A stretch of 64,000 bases of DNA from Marsupella aquatica (taxonomy: Eukaryota > Marchantiophyta): positions 27,342,001-27,406,000 of the forward strand of contig OZ316891.1 in NCBI GenBank assembly GCA_973895155.1, given 5' to 3'. Made by a program: the position numbers and the translations under genes. This document shows positions 30,509 to 43,491 of this stretch, piece after piece (the stretch's first letter is position 1; the number at the start of each line of letters is the position of its first letter). The notes beneath the pieces are model-generated. The model saw only the letters and a list, made by a program, of their open reading frames with translations, was not told the origin of the DNA and did no database searches.

Positions 30509-33500
30509 GATCACACTCTTCTTTTTGAGGTTCTTGCAAGGACATGTGGTAACCTTGTGAGGATTCACTGGTAAATGCAGGAACTCTGAAGAGAACTATG
30601 ACCAAACTGGATTGGACACAATGTGTAAGAAGAACTCGTGTGAAGTATTTTGGCGTGTCTTGTACACATTGCCATAGATGATGAATTTTCGGATAGACAG
30701 TGAGGTTCTCCTGCAGTGACGATATTTCAAACGAAGTCAGTGGCATGGTGGCTTTGAGAAGTGAAATCCGAGAAATTTCTTTCAAGTTAGTGACGCGTCC
30801 ATTCATTTATCTCAAAGACACTTGAACGCTTGAAAGTCTATCAGGATTGGTGGTACTCTTGGACCTAGCTTGTATCAGTTTCAGAAAGTAAATAATTGTG
30901 ATTTTCCATGGAGAAAAATTAGACATCTCCAGGGGAGAAGGTTTTGCTCTGTAGCTGCTGACAAATTCTGCTAGGACATCACCTGAAATTCTACCGAGCG
31001 AACCTTCCTCCTTAAATCCAATGCAAGCACATGCTTGCTTTCTAATGACTACAAGACCTTTATGATGTTTAGTGATGAAACCGACGTACCTGATGACATT
31101 GGAAGGACTAATTGTCGAAAATTTCGATCATGGTAATCGTCGTCCTGCTTCCACAGGACGCCACTAGCACATCTGCCTCAATTCAGGACGATACAGCGCG
31201 CCATCCTACCTTATTGTTCAAGTAATTAAAACGATTTAGCAACACTGACGCCAATGTAGAGGAGTAAGCGCAACTGGAAACATGCCGGGGTACCTTACTC
31301 TAAGCATTTACTCCATATGATGACATTCATTTGAAGGTATGTTTGATCGGTGGCACACGTTTGACTTCGAGTACGAATCGTCTACCGTAACTTTCTGTAG
31401 GATTGGAATCCCATGATGAGTAAGGGACTTTCTTCTGAGGAACGTCGGGATGATACAAGCAGGAGACTGTCCGCGACTTTCGTCGCAAGATTCTTGCACA
31501 TCCAACCCAGGAAAGTTTTACAGGCGTAAGTCGTACTCGAGGTCAAACTGTGTGCGTACAAACTGAGAAGACGATCATGTCATGGGCAACTCTGTACATC
31601 CGCCGATACATCTCAAACTTACGTATCATTCCAGGAGAAGAGACTCTGTTCATAGTTGGAAATCAAATTCAGGTTCGCCATTGTCGAAAGAATTGCAAGT
31701 GGCACAAGTGGCAACTTGCAATGATTATCGCATGAATGCATTCCTTTCTCAGGACGAGCATAAGCGTTGGACTGTAGGAAAGACTATAGTCGAAAAGACT
31801 ATAGTCGAGAAGATCATGCATGATTCCGACAGCAACCCTTAAGTATACAGACAATGAGAGAGCACGTAATTGTCAGTGTCGTACCTTGTTCTCGAATTCA
31901 GTTCAACGCTATCAGCCACTTGAGAATCACCAGGTACCCGTGTGCCCGCGTACTGCGAGCCGTTTATCTATGAAGCCAGTCACGACTAGACAGCCAGAGT
32001 CGGAATAAATGTAAGGCAGTTGCTTCAAACACTTCAAACTCTGATCAAGCCATGGAATTCACGTATACAACTGAATTCACAACTTAGTCTGCCTAAGATG
32101 TTGGAGTGTGCTTTGTTGGAGTGTTCAATTCTTTGGAGTCTAAGATTGCCCGTCCTGTCACCTAGGACAGATGTCCAGTTTCGATCCGGGCATATATAGG
32201 ACATCGTGCCTTTCCGGTGCAATCAGGTATGCAACTCCTTCCTGAATAATTGAATGTCACGTTAACGATGATAAATTTGAACATGCCGAAGCATGGGAAA
32301 GGACGACTCTCCAGAAGGGCGTGAGCAAGGACACGGCACTGGTTGTTACTTTAAAGCTTGACAGCTCGGAGGAATGAGAACGGCAAGCCATAGTAGCCGC
32401 TGTACTTTCATATTCATTATTATACCGGTAAGCTTGGCAAGAGCAGTTTAACAAATCGCGATATCAATAAACTAATAAAGCGACCAAAAACACATTCGTA
32501 CTTCCAATGAATCCCAGATCTTGATGCATCTTACCTGCAGACTGCAGCACTGGAGATATTCCATTGGTGAGATTTACTAAAAGTCGGCGCAACGGAGGGA
32601 TATCCTGACAAGTTAGTACGACAGATACGCTCAACAGCAGACAGTTAATGTACCCGATATCTCCTCGCTCTAGACATACGTTCGTTTCATTAACCTATCT
32701 CCCCCGGCCTGATCAAGCTCGATCGTCTTGCTTGAAAATCTGCCTCGAGCTCGACATGCCTGCAGGACGGAGGATCCAACAGCGAAGAAACGATTTAATC
32801 GGTTGAGAATGCGTCGCAGGAATTACACCAAACTACTAAGCAAGCGGCCATTGTGTTCCAGTGTTACAGATTGAGGGACCAGCTACCCTCGACATTATTG
32901 CTACATGTAACTTTTTATGTAGTTAGTGTTCTTCCATGGGGTATCTTACGTACGTTTCAGCTTGAGCGGGAGGTCGTTAGGGGAAATAGACGGGACAATC
33001 TGCTGACAACCGGCCCCGATCTGTAGATGAGAACGTCGGCCTGACGAACTGGCTCGGGAACTGGCTTTGCTCACGATCACCTCGGACAGCCAGTGCTCTA
33101 ACTGAAGTCAGTGCTTCGTTATGACAAACGTCATCTGCAATCGAAGGATGCTTCGGGACGATGACTGTATTACGATGTCAACCTTGTTGCCTTACGTAAT
33201 CCAAAATGATTTTGTCGCGTACGTATTGTCATCATGCATCTGGCCGAACTCTAAAAGAATTATGTGTAGGAGAACGGACTCTCAAGTGATTAGCTGAACA
33301 GTAAGTAATGGTGTCCAAATCGCCTCTGTGCTTACGAGCAGCTGATAGTGAGAGCATATGATTCGACAGAATGCAAGCGCAAGCTGGCTAGCTCAAGACA
33401 TGGATCCCGACCTGGATCCAGTGAGTAGAGCCTGCTATTCCGTGCTGGATTTCCTCCAGCTCGTCGCACCAATTGATCAAAACTAAGCTTGCGGCAACCG

Positions 33501-35400
33501 GCTCTTCAATTGAGCGTGTACAGAGCTTGCTTTTCGATGATGGATGAGCCAAAGCATGTAGCTCCAGTTAATCAAAACTCGCCCCGAAGGTCAAAATTCG
33601 CCCCGATGGTTTTAGCTTTCGCTTTAGACCTTCATTACATTTGTGTTAGATCAAGAAAGCCGCCATTCGTGTACCCAAACAATGACTCTTCGAATTTGCC
33701 TTAGTCATCGCCGGCGACCTGCATCCTCAGGTACAGGTTTCTCAGGTATCACATCTCAAGAACAGCTAGCGAGCACCGGACTTGAGATAGGATACGCCTT
33801 ACTCCACTCTGCTGCCGAAAGCTATCGCGCTAAAACAGGTCGAGAGAAGGTGCACGGGATCCTCAGATATCGACCGGAATTAAATATTCAGGGTACCAAC
33901 CGACTAACGAAGTCTCAAGCAATGGACGGGAAATTGCGAATGGTCCTCGTGAACTCGCTAGCTACATACACTCCAGGAGTGCTGTGCAGCGTTAACAGCT
34001 AAGCACGTGATAGCGCGGAGGAACGCAAGTCGAACATGTACTGGTAAATCTCGAGCCAACCGTACATGGTATAGAATAGAAACTAGTTTCAAGGTTAGGA
34101 TTTACAATCTGAAAAACTTTCTAGTCAGCGAAACCCGGCCTGGTTGCGAGCTTAAAGTAGTCGTCCCTCATGGACCGGTCTCAAATCGCAGAACGGTGGG
34201 ACTGTTGACTGGCGCAAGCCATCCAACGCGAGGCCGGGTGAGAAGGAATTGAACGGTACGTTACCATATAGCGAGAACGATAGGCATGCGCATGGAACAA
34301 CCTGCGCATTCCTTATGAGGTCTCGTGTTGAGAAGAAGTTGGCTGGGTATTGCATTTCGGCGGGCTGGTCGGCAGTTGGGCCCAAGCGTAGAGACAGGTG
34401 ACAACTGGCACTAGGAGCAAACAAAACTTAATCCATTTAACTGTACAGCGCGAGCGAGCTAGTGAGGCAGCTGGTCAGCTAGTATATACGTAGGAAACAA
34501 TACTTCCCGCTGGCATTGATATCGATGGTTGTCTACCTAATATGCATTTGAGAGCAGGTCAAAGGGCAATTAGTTAGTTCCGTTAGAAGCCAAATCTAGT
34601 CAAGCTTCTTCAGACACGCCATTTCTCAAATCGAATGTTCATTCGACTGCTTCGTAGGGATCGTCATACGACGGATCGTTCGTTATCTCCGACCTAGAAT
34701 ACGATAGCTGTTGAAAGTTAAGTTTCTTCCTAGTACGGAATGATTACATACTGTCGCAAAGTGAAGAGCCTTGGCAATGAGTGAAACAGTTACAGCCTGA
34801 TTCGAGGCGCTAGTAGCCATATCGATGAATAAGACCCCTGCGACCAGTAATTACTTCGATTGGGAAGGATCGAAGCGTTTCTTCCAACTGAAGAGCATCA
34901 GTCACGAAACTCGATTTCGAAAGTGAGCACGTGCGGAGTGTGAGCTGACGCTGTCGATTCTGTGTTCCGAATAGAAACGAATTCTTGTTAATATGAAGTT
35001 TCCCGACACATCTACTGCTTCTGAAACCCGAATGATCTGGCCGTGATTTCATCCCCAAGAATCTAGCTGCGGCAATTTTAGGCTAGTAGGTCCGAGAACA
35101 AACGAAACAACGTGGACTCAACTCCCACCAAACGTCAATGAAAGAAACAGGTGTAAACCAACAAAGGATGCCAACAGTGACAGCATCACGGACGAGTCAT
35201 TTTCATGCCGGCAGCGTTACATTACTTCAGCTCGATCTATGGAGAAAAGGTTGGTCGATCAAGGCACCCACTGTACTCTCTGCTGACACGGAGTTCTTTC
35301 GCAGCTACGCCGTGAAAGTGAATGAAAGTAACGGAGGATCGGAGATAAAGTTTGACAGACTTCATGTATAGGGTAATGCAGGTCTGGAGGGTTACTAGAG
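30509..35400. other. HKT upstream region and long stretch without genes
   Basis: Only short ORFs occur, with no domain signatures and no tRNA B-box in a plausible context. A doubled AAAAGACTATAGTCGA motif sits at about 31784-31812. The sequence is of normal complexity, so an undetected non-coding RNA cannot be excluded. Confidence 0.5.
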
Positions 35401-35660
35401 TGTAACCTTGTTTCCGGAATATGAAAAGAGGCAGAATATGAAAAGAAGCTGACCTCCGCCGGTCAGTTTCTTTGAATATTCCGGGAGCATATAACCCAAC
35501 CTTGCCCGGAAAGAGGTTACTGGCTCGACTTTTCAGGACAGCAGATTATGACTATAGCAGGCCCCTGCAGAAATGGTTACACACCGGTAACCTCTTCTCC
35601 TGACAGGAATTACGGAGCTCTTGTGGGAATGTCACACCGTGGCCCGTACGGGAAGTGTGG
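35383..35660. repeat. Cluster of nested inverted repeats
   Basis: CCGGAATAT (35413-35421) pairs with ATATTCCGG (35476-35484) around an inner stem GAAGCTGACC/GGTCAGTTTC. GTAACCTTGTTTCCGG (35402-35417) also pairs imperfectly with CCGGAAAGAGGTTAC (35506-35520). A third hairpin at about 35619-35655 has GAATGTCACAC / GTGTGGCATTC arms around CCCGTACGGG. It could be a foldback/MITE remnant or a structured RNA. Confidence 0.5.
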
Positions 35661-37755
35661 CATTCTAGTACTCTCCAATCGCATATGCCTGGGATAACCA
35701 TCCTTGGTTAGAATGAACCCGAGTTGGTCCTGTTGTGAGCTCTCCTGTGCTTTACTGAACTACATCTTATTACTGATTCGTGAACAGAAGCTATAATTGG
35801 GGTCTAGGTTCCTAGAATTAAGTTTTTGGGGTCCAGGTTTCGTAGCTACAATCGGGGTCTAGGTTTCTAGAGTGAAGCTTTTGGGGTCTAGGTTTGGAGA
35901 GTGAAGCTTCTAGATAGATTGAGAGGATGGGAGGTATTGTATGTCAAGATATGATGTATGGTTGTTTTTGTCATCATCTTTTTAGTTATTCAAAGAATGA
36001 GCATACATATATTCCAGAAAACAAAATGTGTCAAAACAAAAGGTGCCTAACCTGGAGATGTCCAACTGGAAACATGCTCCCACATGCAAAATTATACCTA
36101 ACCAAGGAGAGGGAACCAAAGTCAGAGGGAGAGTCAGAGCTAAAGAGACTAGTGACCCAAAGACCTAAACTACCTATTGGAACTGATGAACAAAATGGAT
36201 TAACCCTAATGTGACCCCAAATCTCTCTCCTCCATCCTAAAGCCAAAATATTGCAAATAATAGGATACTAGTCCAACGTATTGTTGATTGATAGTGGGTG
36301 ATGTTAAACAAAAATGTTGTCATGCAAGTGAGATGGCCATAATGAGCACTAGAGTAAATTGATGTCACAAACACCAGTACATATCATAGTGTTTAAATAA
36401 CTATATTCTTAAATCCTGAATTATAACACATTGCCCATGATACAGTTTTTGATAAAGCTGTTGGGTTCTCGCTTTTTGGTAAGATTGACACTTCCATCCA
36501 AACCCAGAAGAGAAATCTAGGGCAAATGCTTTTGCCGGCTGAAATGCTTAATACTCTTTGGCTTGAAAGATGCCCCAAAATTTTCATTGCATCCTCTATT
36601 AGATTTCCTCTGCATCTCATCCTCAATAGCGCCATGCTGCATGCTAACATTCTTCTGCAGCAGACAAAGACTCTCAAAAAGAAATCTGCTATCACTAAGG
36701 CCAGAGATGGACTTGCTACCATGGTCACTAGAGCCACTGACCGGCACAACAACACCTTAACCAGCAGCCATGCAGGAACAAACTAGGATTTGGGGTTATT
36801 GGTAGGATTTGTAAGAGCTGCCCCACCTCCCCTTGGCTGGGTGGAGGTTGGCAAGCTTGTAGTGGCAGCACCTCTTGCTCCGATCACAATAGTAAGCAAC
36901 CTAAGAAAAGGTCTCTGTCCTTTAGGTGCAGGAGTAGGCATACCAGGTGGGATTATTCTGAACCTAGGGACTTTGCTATCTCTCATTGGAGGCCCATCCA
37001 TTGGAACTCCCTGGATGTGGGATTGTAAGTGGATTCATTTTTTGGCCATTAGTAGATGGTTGACTAGGACTCATTTTCTCCCTAAAGTCTTGACCTAGGA
37101 GCCAAGGGCTTTGTTTTCTTGGGTGCCGGTGTTGTTGAGGCCTATGCCAGTGTTCTTTTGCTTGCTCCTGGGTTTTGCCCCTTGCGCCCCCTCTGGTCCT
37201 TGCTGTGGGGTTTCTTGGGGCCTTTTCTGTTTTTGTTATAAATTTTAGTTTTAAATAATTTATTTTTTAAAAAGTTCTGAATTATAGAAGCAAGAATGTA
37301 TATTCTCACCTTGTGGAAGTCTATCCAAATATCTTGTGAAACTATTGTGATCGATGAGAGCTTCAATTTGTATAAACTTACTTAAACCACAATCATTTCA
37401 AAATTTTGCTGTGTATTTTTTCCACTTTCTAAAGTAATGCACCACGTGGAGTGTCACTCAACGAAAAATTAGTTTGTGGATCCCTGGCTACATTTTTGGG
37501 CTTGGTTTGAGTAATAATGTATGTAATATTAGCTTTAGCTCGAGTTGTGAGAGGCAGAAAGGTATAAAACCCCAAAGACTTCCAAAATAAGTGGGTAAAA
37601 CCAACGTTGCTAACCATGGTTATCTCCTCAGCCCTGGTTGCGCACTTTGGGGCCCTGGTTTAACCCTCTCTCCCTCCTGGCCTGGTCTATGCCAGATCCT
37701 TGAGTATTTTGCCCTTGAAGCTACCCTACATAGAATTGCATGCTCCAGAGCAAGG
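35661..37755. other. No gene seen
   Basis: The phrase GGGGTCTAGGTTT...GTGAAGCTT is repeated three times at about 35800-35910. Open stretches at 36393-37001 overlap in several frames but show no recognisable family. Confidence 0.45.
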
Positions 37756-38045
37756 GCCTGCTTTGGTTTTCAAGGCAAAATCTTCTGTTGGATGTTTTTG
37801 CCTATGTTGGACAGGCCTGCTTTAGGTTTTCAAGGCAAAGGAAAACCAACCCCCCTTAAAGGAAAACCTGGCACAACACTGACTTTTCTTTGTATCGACC
37901 AAACAGTGTTTACAGCCCAAAAAGTGAGCTTGTTTATCTGATAGAATCTGAAGGAAAACCTGACATAACACTGACTTTTCTTTGTATCGACCAAACAGTG
38001 TTTACAGCCAAAAAAGTGAGCACGGTTATCTGATAGCATCTGATG
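37756..38045. repeat. Tandem duplications (about 60-bp and 92-bp periods)
   Basis: GGCCTGCTTT(A)GGTTTTCAAGGCAAA occurs at about 37757 and 37818. A 92-bp unit starting GGAAAACCTG occurs at 37861 and 37953 and contains ACTGACTTTTCTTTGTATCG in both copies. Non-coding. Confidence 0.8.
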
Positions 38046-38772
38046 CTTGGATGGATCTTTGGCCTATCCAAACATCATCTTCCTAGAAGTTGCAATGGAT
38101 AATGACTGCACATTTTTAATCAGAGGCCATGGATGATTCAAAATGTTACACCGCTCATTATCTTGTAGCTGCTGTTCACTGAATCACTGAATGTGTTCAA
38201 CAGCATTAAGTCGAAGGAATGCTCGCATCATTCTGCTGAACAAGTCTTCCACTTCGGTACCTTCAAAACGCCATCGCCATATCCTTCACAGCCCCCGTTC
38301 TCACAAAAGTGGAAATCATGGGCTCCGACAGAGCTTGAAAACATCGTAGGGGTCGATCAGTAAGAGAGCGCGACGAGAATTCGGAAAAAGTACTCATGAG
38401 GAATCGCCTTTTGCAGATCCTTTCCAGGCACTGAGGAGAATCTTTTCTCGGCGCACACTAACGCGTCCTGATATCTCGATGTGATAAGGAGCAAGCCGAT
38501 CAAAGACTTGGCCTCTGGAAAGTTCAATCGAGATGCTGAGGCGGTCGTTCACACTGTAGGTACGCGAAAGCTGGATGTCTGTGCGAGCTGGTGAATGACC
38601 GACCCCTCCCGGCCAGCCAATCTATACTGACCTCCATTTCGATCGTATGCGTAGTGGACACTGACGCAAAGCTCTTCGAGTCACGTCAGTAGCTCCGGAC
38701 AAGTAACCCAGCGTCGTCGCAAAACTTCAATAAGTCAAATTAGAAAATACATCTTTGCACAACGCTAGTAGT
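38046..38772. other. Upstream region of the CbbY-like gene
   Basis: Presumed promoter and 5' UTR. Nothing beyond scattered ACGT cores was recognised. Confidence 0.4.
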
Positions 38773-41700
38773 ATGGCCCTCGCTATGGCGTCCTGCAGTT
38801 ATGCAAGCCAAGTCTTGCACCAATCTTTAGCACTACCGAGTTCGAAAGTCTGGACCGCTCGAAGTAATGTAATTCGATTCACCCGCAATCGGCAATTTAG
38901 GTCTTCGTTTTTGGCGAAGGGACTTTTGCCGAGCGAGAAGGTCTGGCAGCGTCGTGTTTTTGGTGCCGTTGTTGTGGACGGTGTCGCTCGTCCTGCCACA
39001 GCGAAAGGAGTGGTGGTGGCAGCAGCAGGGCGTGTAGTTGCTGCCGCTGCTGCAGCTTCTTCTACTCTCCTTGAGGCTCTTCTATTCGACTGCGATGGTG
39101 TTTTGGTCGATACGGAGAGGGATGGGCATCGCATTAGCTTCAACATTGCCTTCGCTGAGGTGCGTCGCCCCTCCCCGGACGAAGCCTCCCTTTTGCGATT
39201 GCGATTCATGAGGGGATTAGCAGGAGATGGCAGATAAATGTTGGCCTCTTTGGCTGAAAGCTTGAGCTCCAACTCATGAAGAGTGGGGTTTCTTCCTCAC
39301 TTGGAAGCTTCTGATCTCTATGTGTTGGAGCTTAAGTTTTCTGTCAATCATGTCTAAGTTACATCCAAATCTAAGTTTCGCATTGAACAGAGTCATCCAC
39401 GATTCAAGCGGAACTTCCTGTTGTCCATGAACTAAAATTTGATGCGATAAGGGCCATGACCATCTCAAGGATTACTAATTTTTATTGTAATTTGCCAGTT
39501 CAAGCTATCTGCTTTGGTGTTGCCGCTGACTTTCTCTGAGTTTTACATTTTTGCTGTATCCGCCCTCACAGAATGGATTTGATACGGTCTGGGACGTCGA
39601 ACTCTACGGTGAGCTGCTCAAGATCGGTGGTGGGAAAGAGAGGTACATTCCACTCGAGGGGCCCCCGATACTGTAGACATTCGCCACGGATTGATAAGTG
39701 CTGGACTGTTGGAATTGATAGTTATGTTGTCTATGTATGTGAGTGGCCAACACTTGAAGCAGGGCTTCTATCTGTATTTCCTGATGAGTTTCAATTCTTA
39801 TAGGATGACTCATTACTTCAACAAGTTCGGATGGCCTGAAACAGCCCCAAAGGACATAGATGGCAGGAAAGATTTAGTGGCAACTCTCCATAAGCAGAAG
39901 ACAGACCTTTTCATGGATTTGGTGGAGAAAGGGTCACTTCCTCTTCGTCCAGGTGTTGCCAGGTTGAGAATTTCTATACTTTCCTTCCTTATTAGGGAAA
40001 TAAGCAGTATCTAAGCCTGATGAAGATTGAACTCATTGCACAATTGCCCGCGTATGTGCCTGTGAGACATGGAACAGTGTAATATATTTTGACGATTCTT
40101 GCATTGAATCTACTCGCCTCTGATGTATACCGTCTGAGTTTGAAGAACATCCACGATGCTCTATCTTTATCTCCTATGTCGGCTTCTTATCTGTGCTTTT
40201 GTTGTGAGATCCACGCCGAAGCCTTTACCATTATTAATACATTCCGTAGTTTTGATATCTCCTAGGTCGGCTTCTTATCTGTGCTTTTGTTGTCAGATCC
40301 ACGCCGAAGCCTTTACCATTATTAATACATTCCGTAGTTTTGATACTGTTCGCGAGTGGATAACTTTGAGTCTTGTGTGATGACAAGTGTCTCTATCAAT
40401 CTGCTGTGCAGGCTTGTGGACCAGGCTTTGGATAGTGGAGTCACTGTGGCCGTGTGCAGCACATCGAATGAGAAAGCTGTAGTTCCCCTTCTTTCTTCTC
40501 CCAGTGCTGAGGACAATTTATGTGTGAAGTCGAAAGCATGTTGTTATGAGATATTGTCCTGACAGTGTTGTGCCAAAGGTTCAGAATTTGAAGCATAAGA
40601 ATTCATTCTCATATTTCGGCCGATCATGTAGAATATTAGATGATTTATCCTCTCAATCTGACGATTCTGGAATGTAGATGTGGTAATTATATTTTATTGT
40701 ATTTTGTTGATGATGATAGTAGGATGGCTTGTAACCATAAAACATTTCTTTGGCTTGATGGTAGCTAGGTGTCAGCGATAGTAAGAATTATGCTTGGTCC
40801 AGAACGGGCTTCAAAGATTAGTATCTTTGCTGGAGATGTTGTGCCACGCAAGAAGCCTGATCCAGTAAGTATTCTCCACCCTTTTGTTATGTTTCATGGT
40901 GAAATTGTTTGACGAATGGGTCGACCTCATTAATAGCTAGAAGATATCCGTGTCTGGTGCGCATGGTAAAATGGGCTCTTCGCTTCTCTGGAGTATTTGT
41001 GTGGTATCTCAAACGGTATATAAAGTGAGGGTAACGTAATTCATACTTTCTGGTCGGCTGCAGGCTATTTATTTGCTGGCTTCAACGACACTAGGAGTAT
41101 CGCCCGAGAGGTTAGAGGAACTTACTTCAAGTCTGATAGCCACATCGGACTGACAACAGTCTATTTCATCGTCCTGTATGTCATGCAGTGGTTTCGAGGG
41201 GAAAGGTTTGGCTTGATATGTGGTCGTTTTTTCTTTGTGAGCCTGGAATTCCATTTGTCTAAATCAACTTTACAAATCTGGTGTGCAACTGCATGATTTT
41301 GCAGATGTGTTGTGATTGAAGATAGCCACATCGGACTGACAGCAGCTAAAGCTGCAGGAATGAAATGCATTGTCACGAAGAGTGGGTGAGTTATTAGTTT
41401 ATTAAAATTTGGCTCTTCTGTAAAGACCACTTCTAGTAAAATTAATGGTGTTGATGGGTTCTTGCCAGCAGTCATTTAGGCTTGTCTGGTCAATTCGTAG
41501 TAGAGTAGCTTCGCAGTGGTATTGTCATTTGTGGCAAGCTACTCTTAATGATGTCGATGTTGTAATGTTTCTAGGCAAACAAACCGTCTGTGTTCACAAG
41601 TCAGTGGGCTTGTAAACTGACCATCCCTATACATAGCACCTTGTTTGTTCTAATCAAGTCTGTATTTCGAGGCTGCTCAGTGGTCATGCACACGGGTAGC

Positions 41701-41877
41701 ATATGAAATATGTCATTAAATGGGTGAAGGTTTGTGGTCTTTTCCAGGTATACCGAGGAGGAAAATTTCTCAGCTGCGGATGCAATATTTGCCTGTATTG
41801 GTGATCCACCGACTGCCAATTTTGATCTGGAGTTCGCAGCCAGTTTACTTGGTTTACCTGCAGACGCTGTGGTCTAA
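38773..41877 (+). CDS. CBBY: Chloroplast CbbY-like HAD phosphatase
   Basis: The plant CbbY family is reported to dephosphorylate xylulose-1,5-bisphosphate, a Rubisco inhibitor, in the chloroplast. Eight exons join in phase to 345 aa: 38773-39159, 39572-39642, 39804-39962, 40412-40478, 40769-40864, 41064-41110, 41305-41385, 41748-41877. The first 90 or so residues are rich in Ser, Arg and Ala with few acidic residues, as in a transit peptide. HAD motif I is LLFDCDGVLVDTE with nucleophile Asp106 and Asp108. GGGKERM and the cap region follow, then motif II (VCSTSNEK), motif III (Lys in VVPRKKPDP) and motif IV (VVIEDSHIGL). Start ATG 38773 is the first in frame. Introns 3 and 6 carry duplications reported separately. 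It converges with RPL4. Confidence 0.92.
40171..40348. repeat. 89-bp tandem duplication in CbbY intron 3
   Basis: CTCCTA(T/G)GTCGGCTTCTTATC starts at 40171 and 40260. The two copies differ at only about two positions, so the duplication is recent. Confidence 0.85.
41136..41160 (+). repeat. CBBY: Partial copy of exon 7 inside CbbY intron 6
   Basis: ATAGCCACATCGGACTGACA followed by ACAGT matches exon 7 at 41322-41345 (motif IV region, DSHIGL) with one mismatch. It is 25 bp and not preceded by a usable acceptor in frame. Confidence 0.7.
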
Positions 41878-43491
41878 TAGAGACCCAGTTTATATTTTAC
41901 CGGGAAGATTGCACGTCCAAATCCCGGGAGCATGTAGGAGCGTATACAGTGAGGATACTATGTGCATGAAGATTGGAAGGTTCTTCCCTTTGCCCCTTGG
42001 CCTCCTGTTGGCGTACCTTTCTCCGTTATTGTGAACATTACTCACTGTTGGACGCTATGTGAAATATTCATGACAGCTATTATCCAACTGTACTGGAAAT
42101 TAATTAATCCAGATTTATTTTCCAGTTTCGAAACAGCGCCAGGGCAGGGCGATCACACAATGGTGGTGGTCACACAACAATAACTCATATAATTTAATGA
42201 ATATAGCACAGCCTCGCGTAATTCCAAACTCAACTCTCGATAGAAAGTCTGTATCCTGAATGTAAGAATAGATTGAGATGCAGCCGAGAAGCTTTTCCGG
42301 ACGTCAAGGTCACAGGGCTACAGACTACAACCATGCCCGGACCATTACCTCACACAGGTCCTGAAACAGTTCATCGGGTTGTATGTGTCGGGGCACCAAA
42401 CTATGAGAAGAGGAGACGGCAGTAGAAATTTGTTCTGTGCAAAATTTACGAGACTCTTGAAATCCACTCTCCTTCCTTTCATACATCGGCTGTACCTCTC
42501 CAACAGACCGGTTTCATTAAACATCTGAGCTAAGATTCTCCGGCATTCGACTCTTCCACCAATCGAACAGAAGTCATATGTAGGCCTGAATTTTTCCCTC
42601 TTACCATGGAAGAATTGCCTCACAAGCGACTGCACACCCTATGGGCCTATTGGGTTTCCTAGTGACACAATTTCATGATCTTGAGTCCGGATTTGCCAAA
42701 GCTCCAGCCCAATCTAGGCCTCTTCCGGGAGAAGTATAATTCGGGAACACATTAACTCTTATCCGAAGAAAACCTAATCCCATTAATCGTTCATGAAGGT
42801 CACGACCAACCGGGGAAAGTATCAGCGAGAGTGCCGAGTATGAAATTCAGAAATTCAGTTGCCTTCATGCCATGCTTGACTATTTGCAAAACAGAGAGAG
42901 AATTTGGGCCTGAGCTTGGGAGATGTTCAGTTGTCATAATCCCTCTACAGAGTAGCATTAAGGAGTGACAAGCGATTGTTAATAGCCATGACAATAAGGC
43001 CATCAGAGAAAAACAAGTAAAAAACCCGATGTCCAACACTACCAAGAATCTCTATGCATATCCACAAGACGAAAGATGATATACAGTGAACTTCCATTGC
43101 AAAACGGCTCTCTCGGGATGCCCTAGCTAATTCCCTTCAGGACTTCGTCTTGAAAAAGCATAGGACTCTAAAACAAACAGTAGTGACTGCGAGAGGCGAT
43201 TATATTCTCGCTAGCAATTTCGTTTCAGGAAAGAAGAATAGAAGCAGCCGAGGACAGTGATGCCCATCTACAACTCGCTCAATAGCTAGTTTCTCCGCTC
43301 CACTTCTAGTCCTGGTTGCGCCTACCGTAATCAGGAACCTCATTGATCCGTGTTTCTTGTCCTTTTGGTTGAATGAGAAGTGTGTCAACTATGAAAGAGG
43401 GATCAAAACTTCTATGATATCCTGCGGACCAAGTGGATTCTATAGAATTGTATTCGTCTAATCACAATCGGATTTGTGTCGAAAGAATTCT
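41878..43491. other. Intergenic region between convergent CbbY and RPL4 genes
   Basis: Contains the 3' UTRs of both genes. Short ORFs have no domain signals, and no RNA gene was recognised. Confidence 0.5.

Noticed and set aside
38799-39272. Minus-strand ORF opposite CbbY exon 1
   Set aside because: It is a shadow of the GC-rich transit-peptide exon; the plus strand carries the HAD motif and splice sites.
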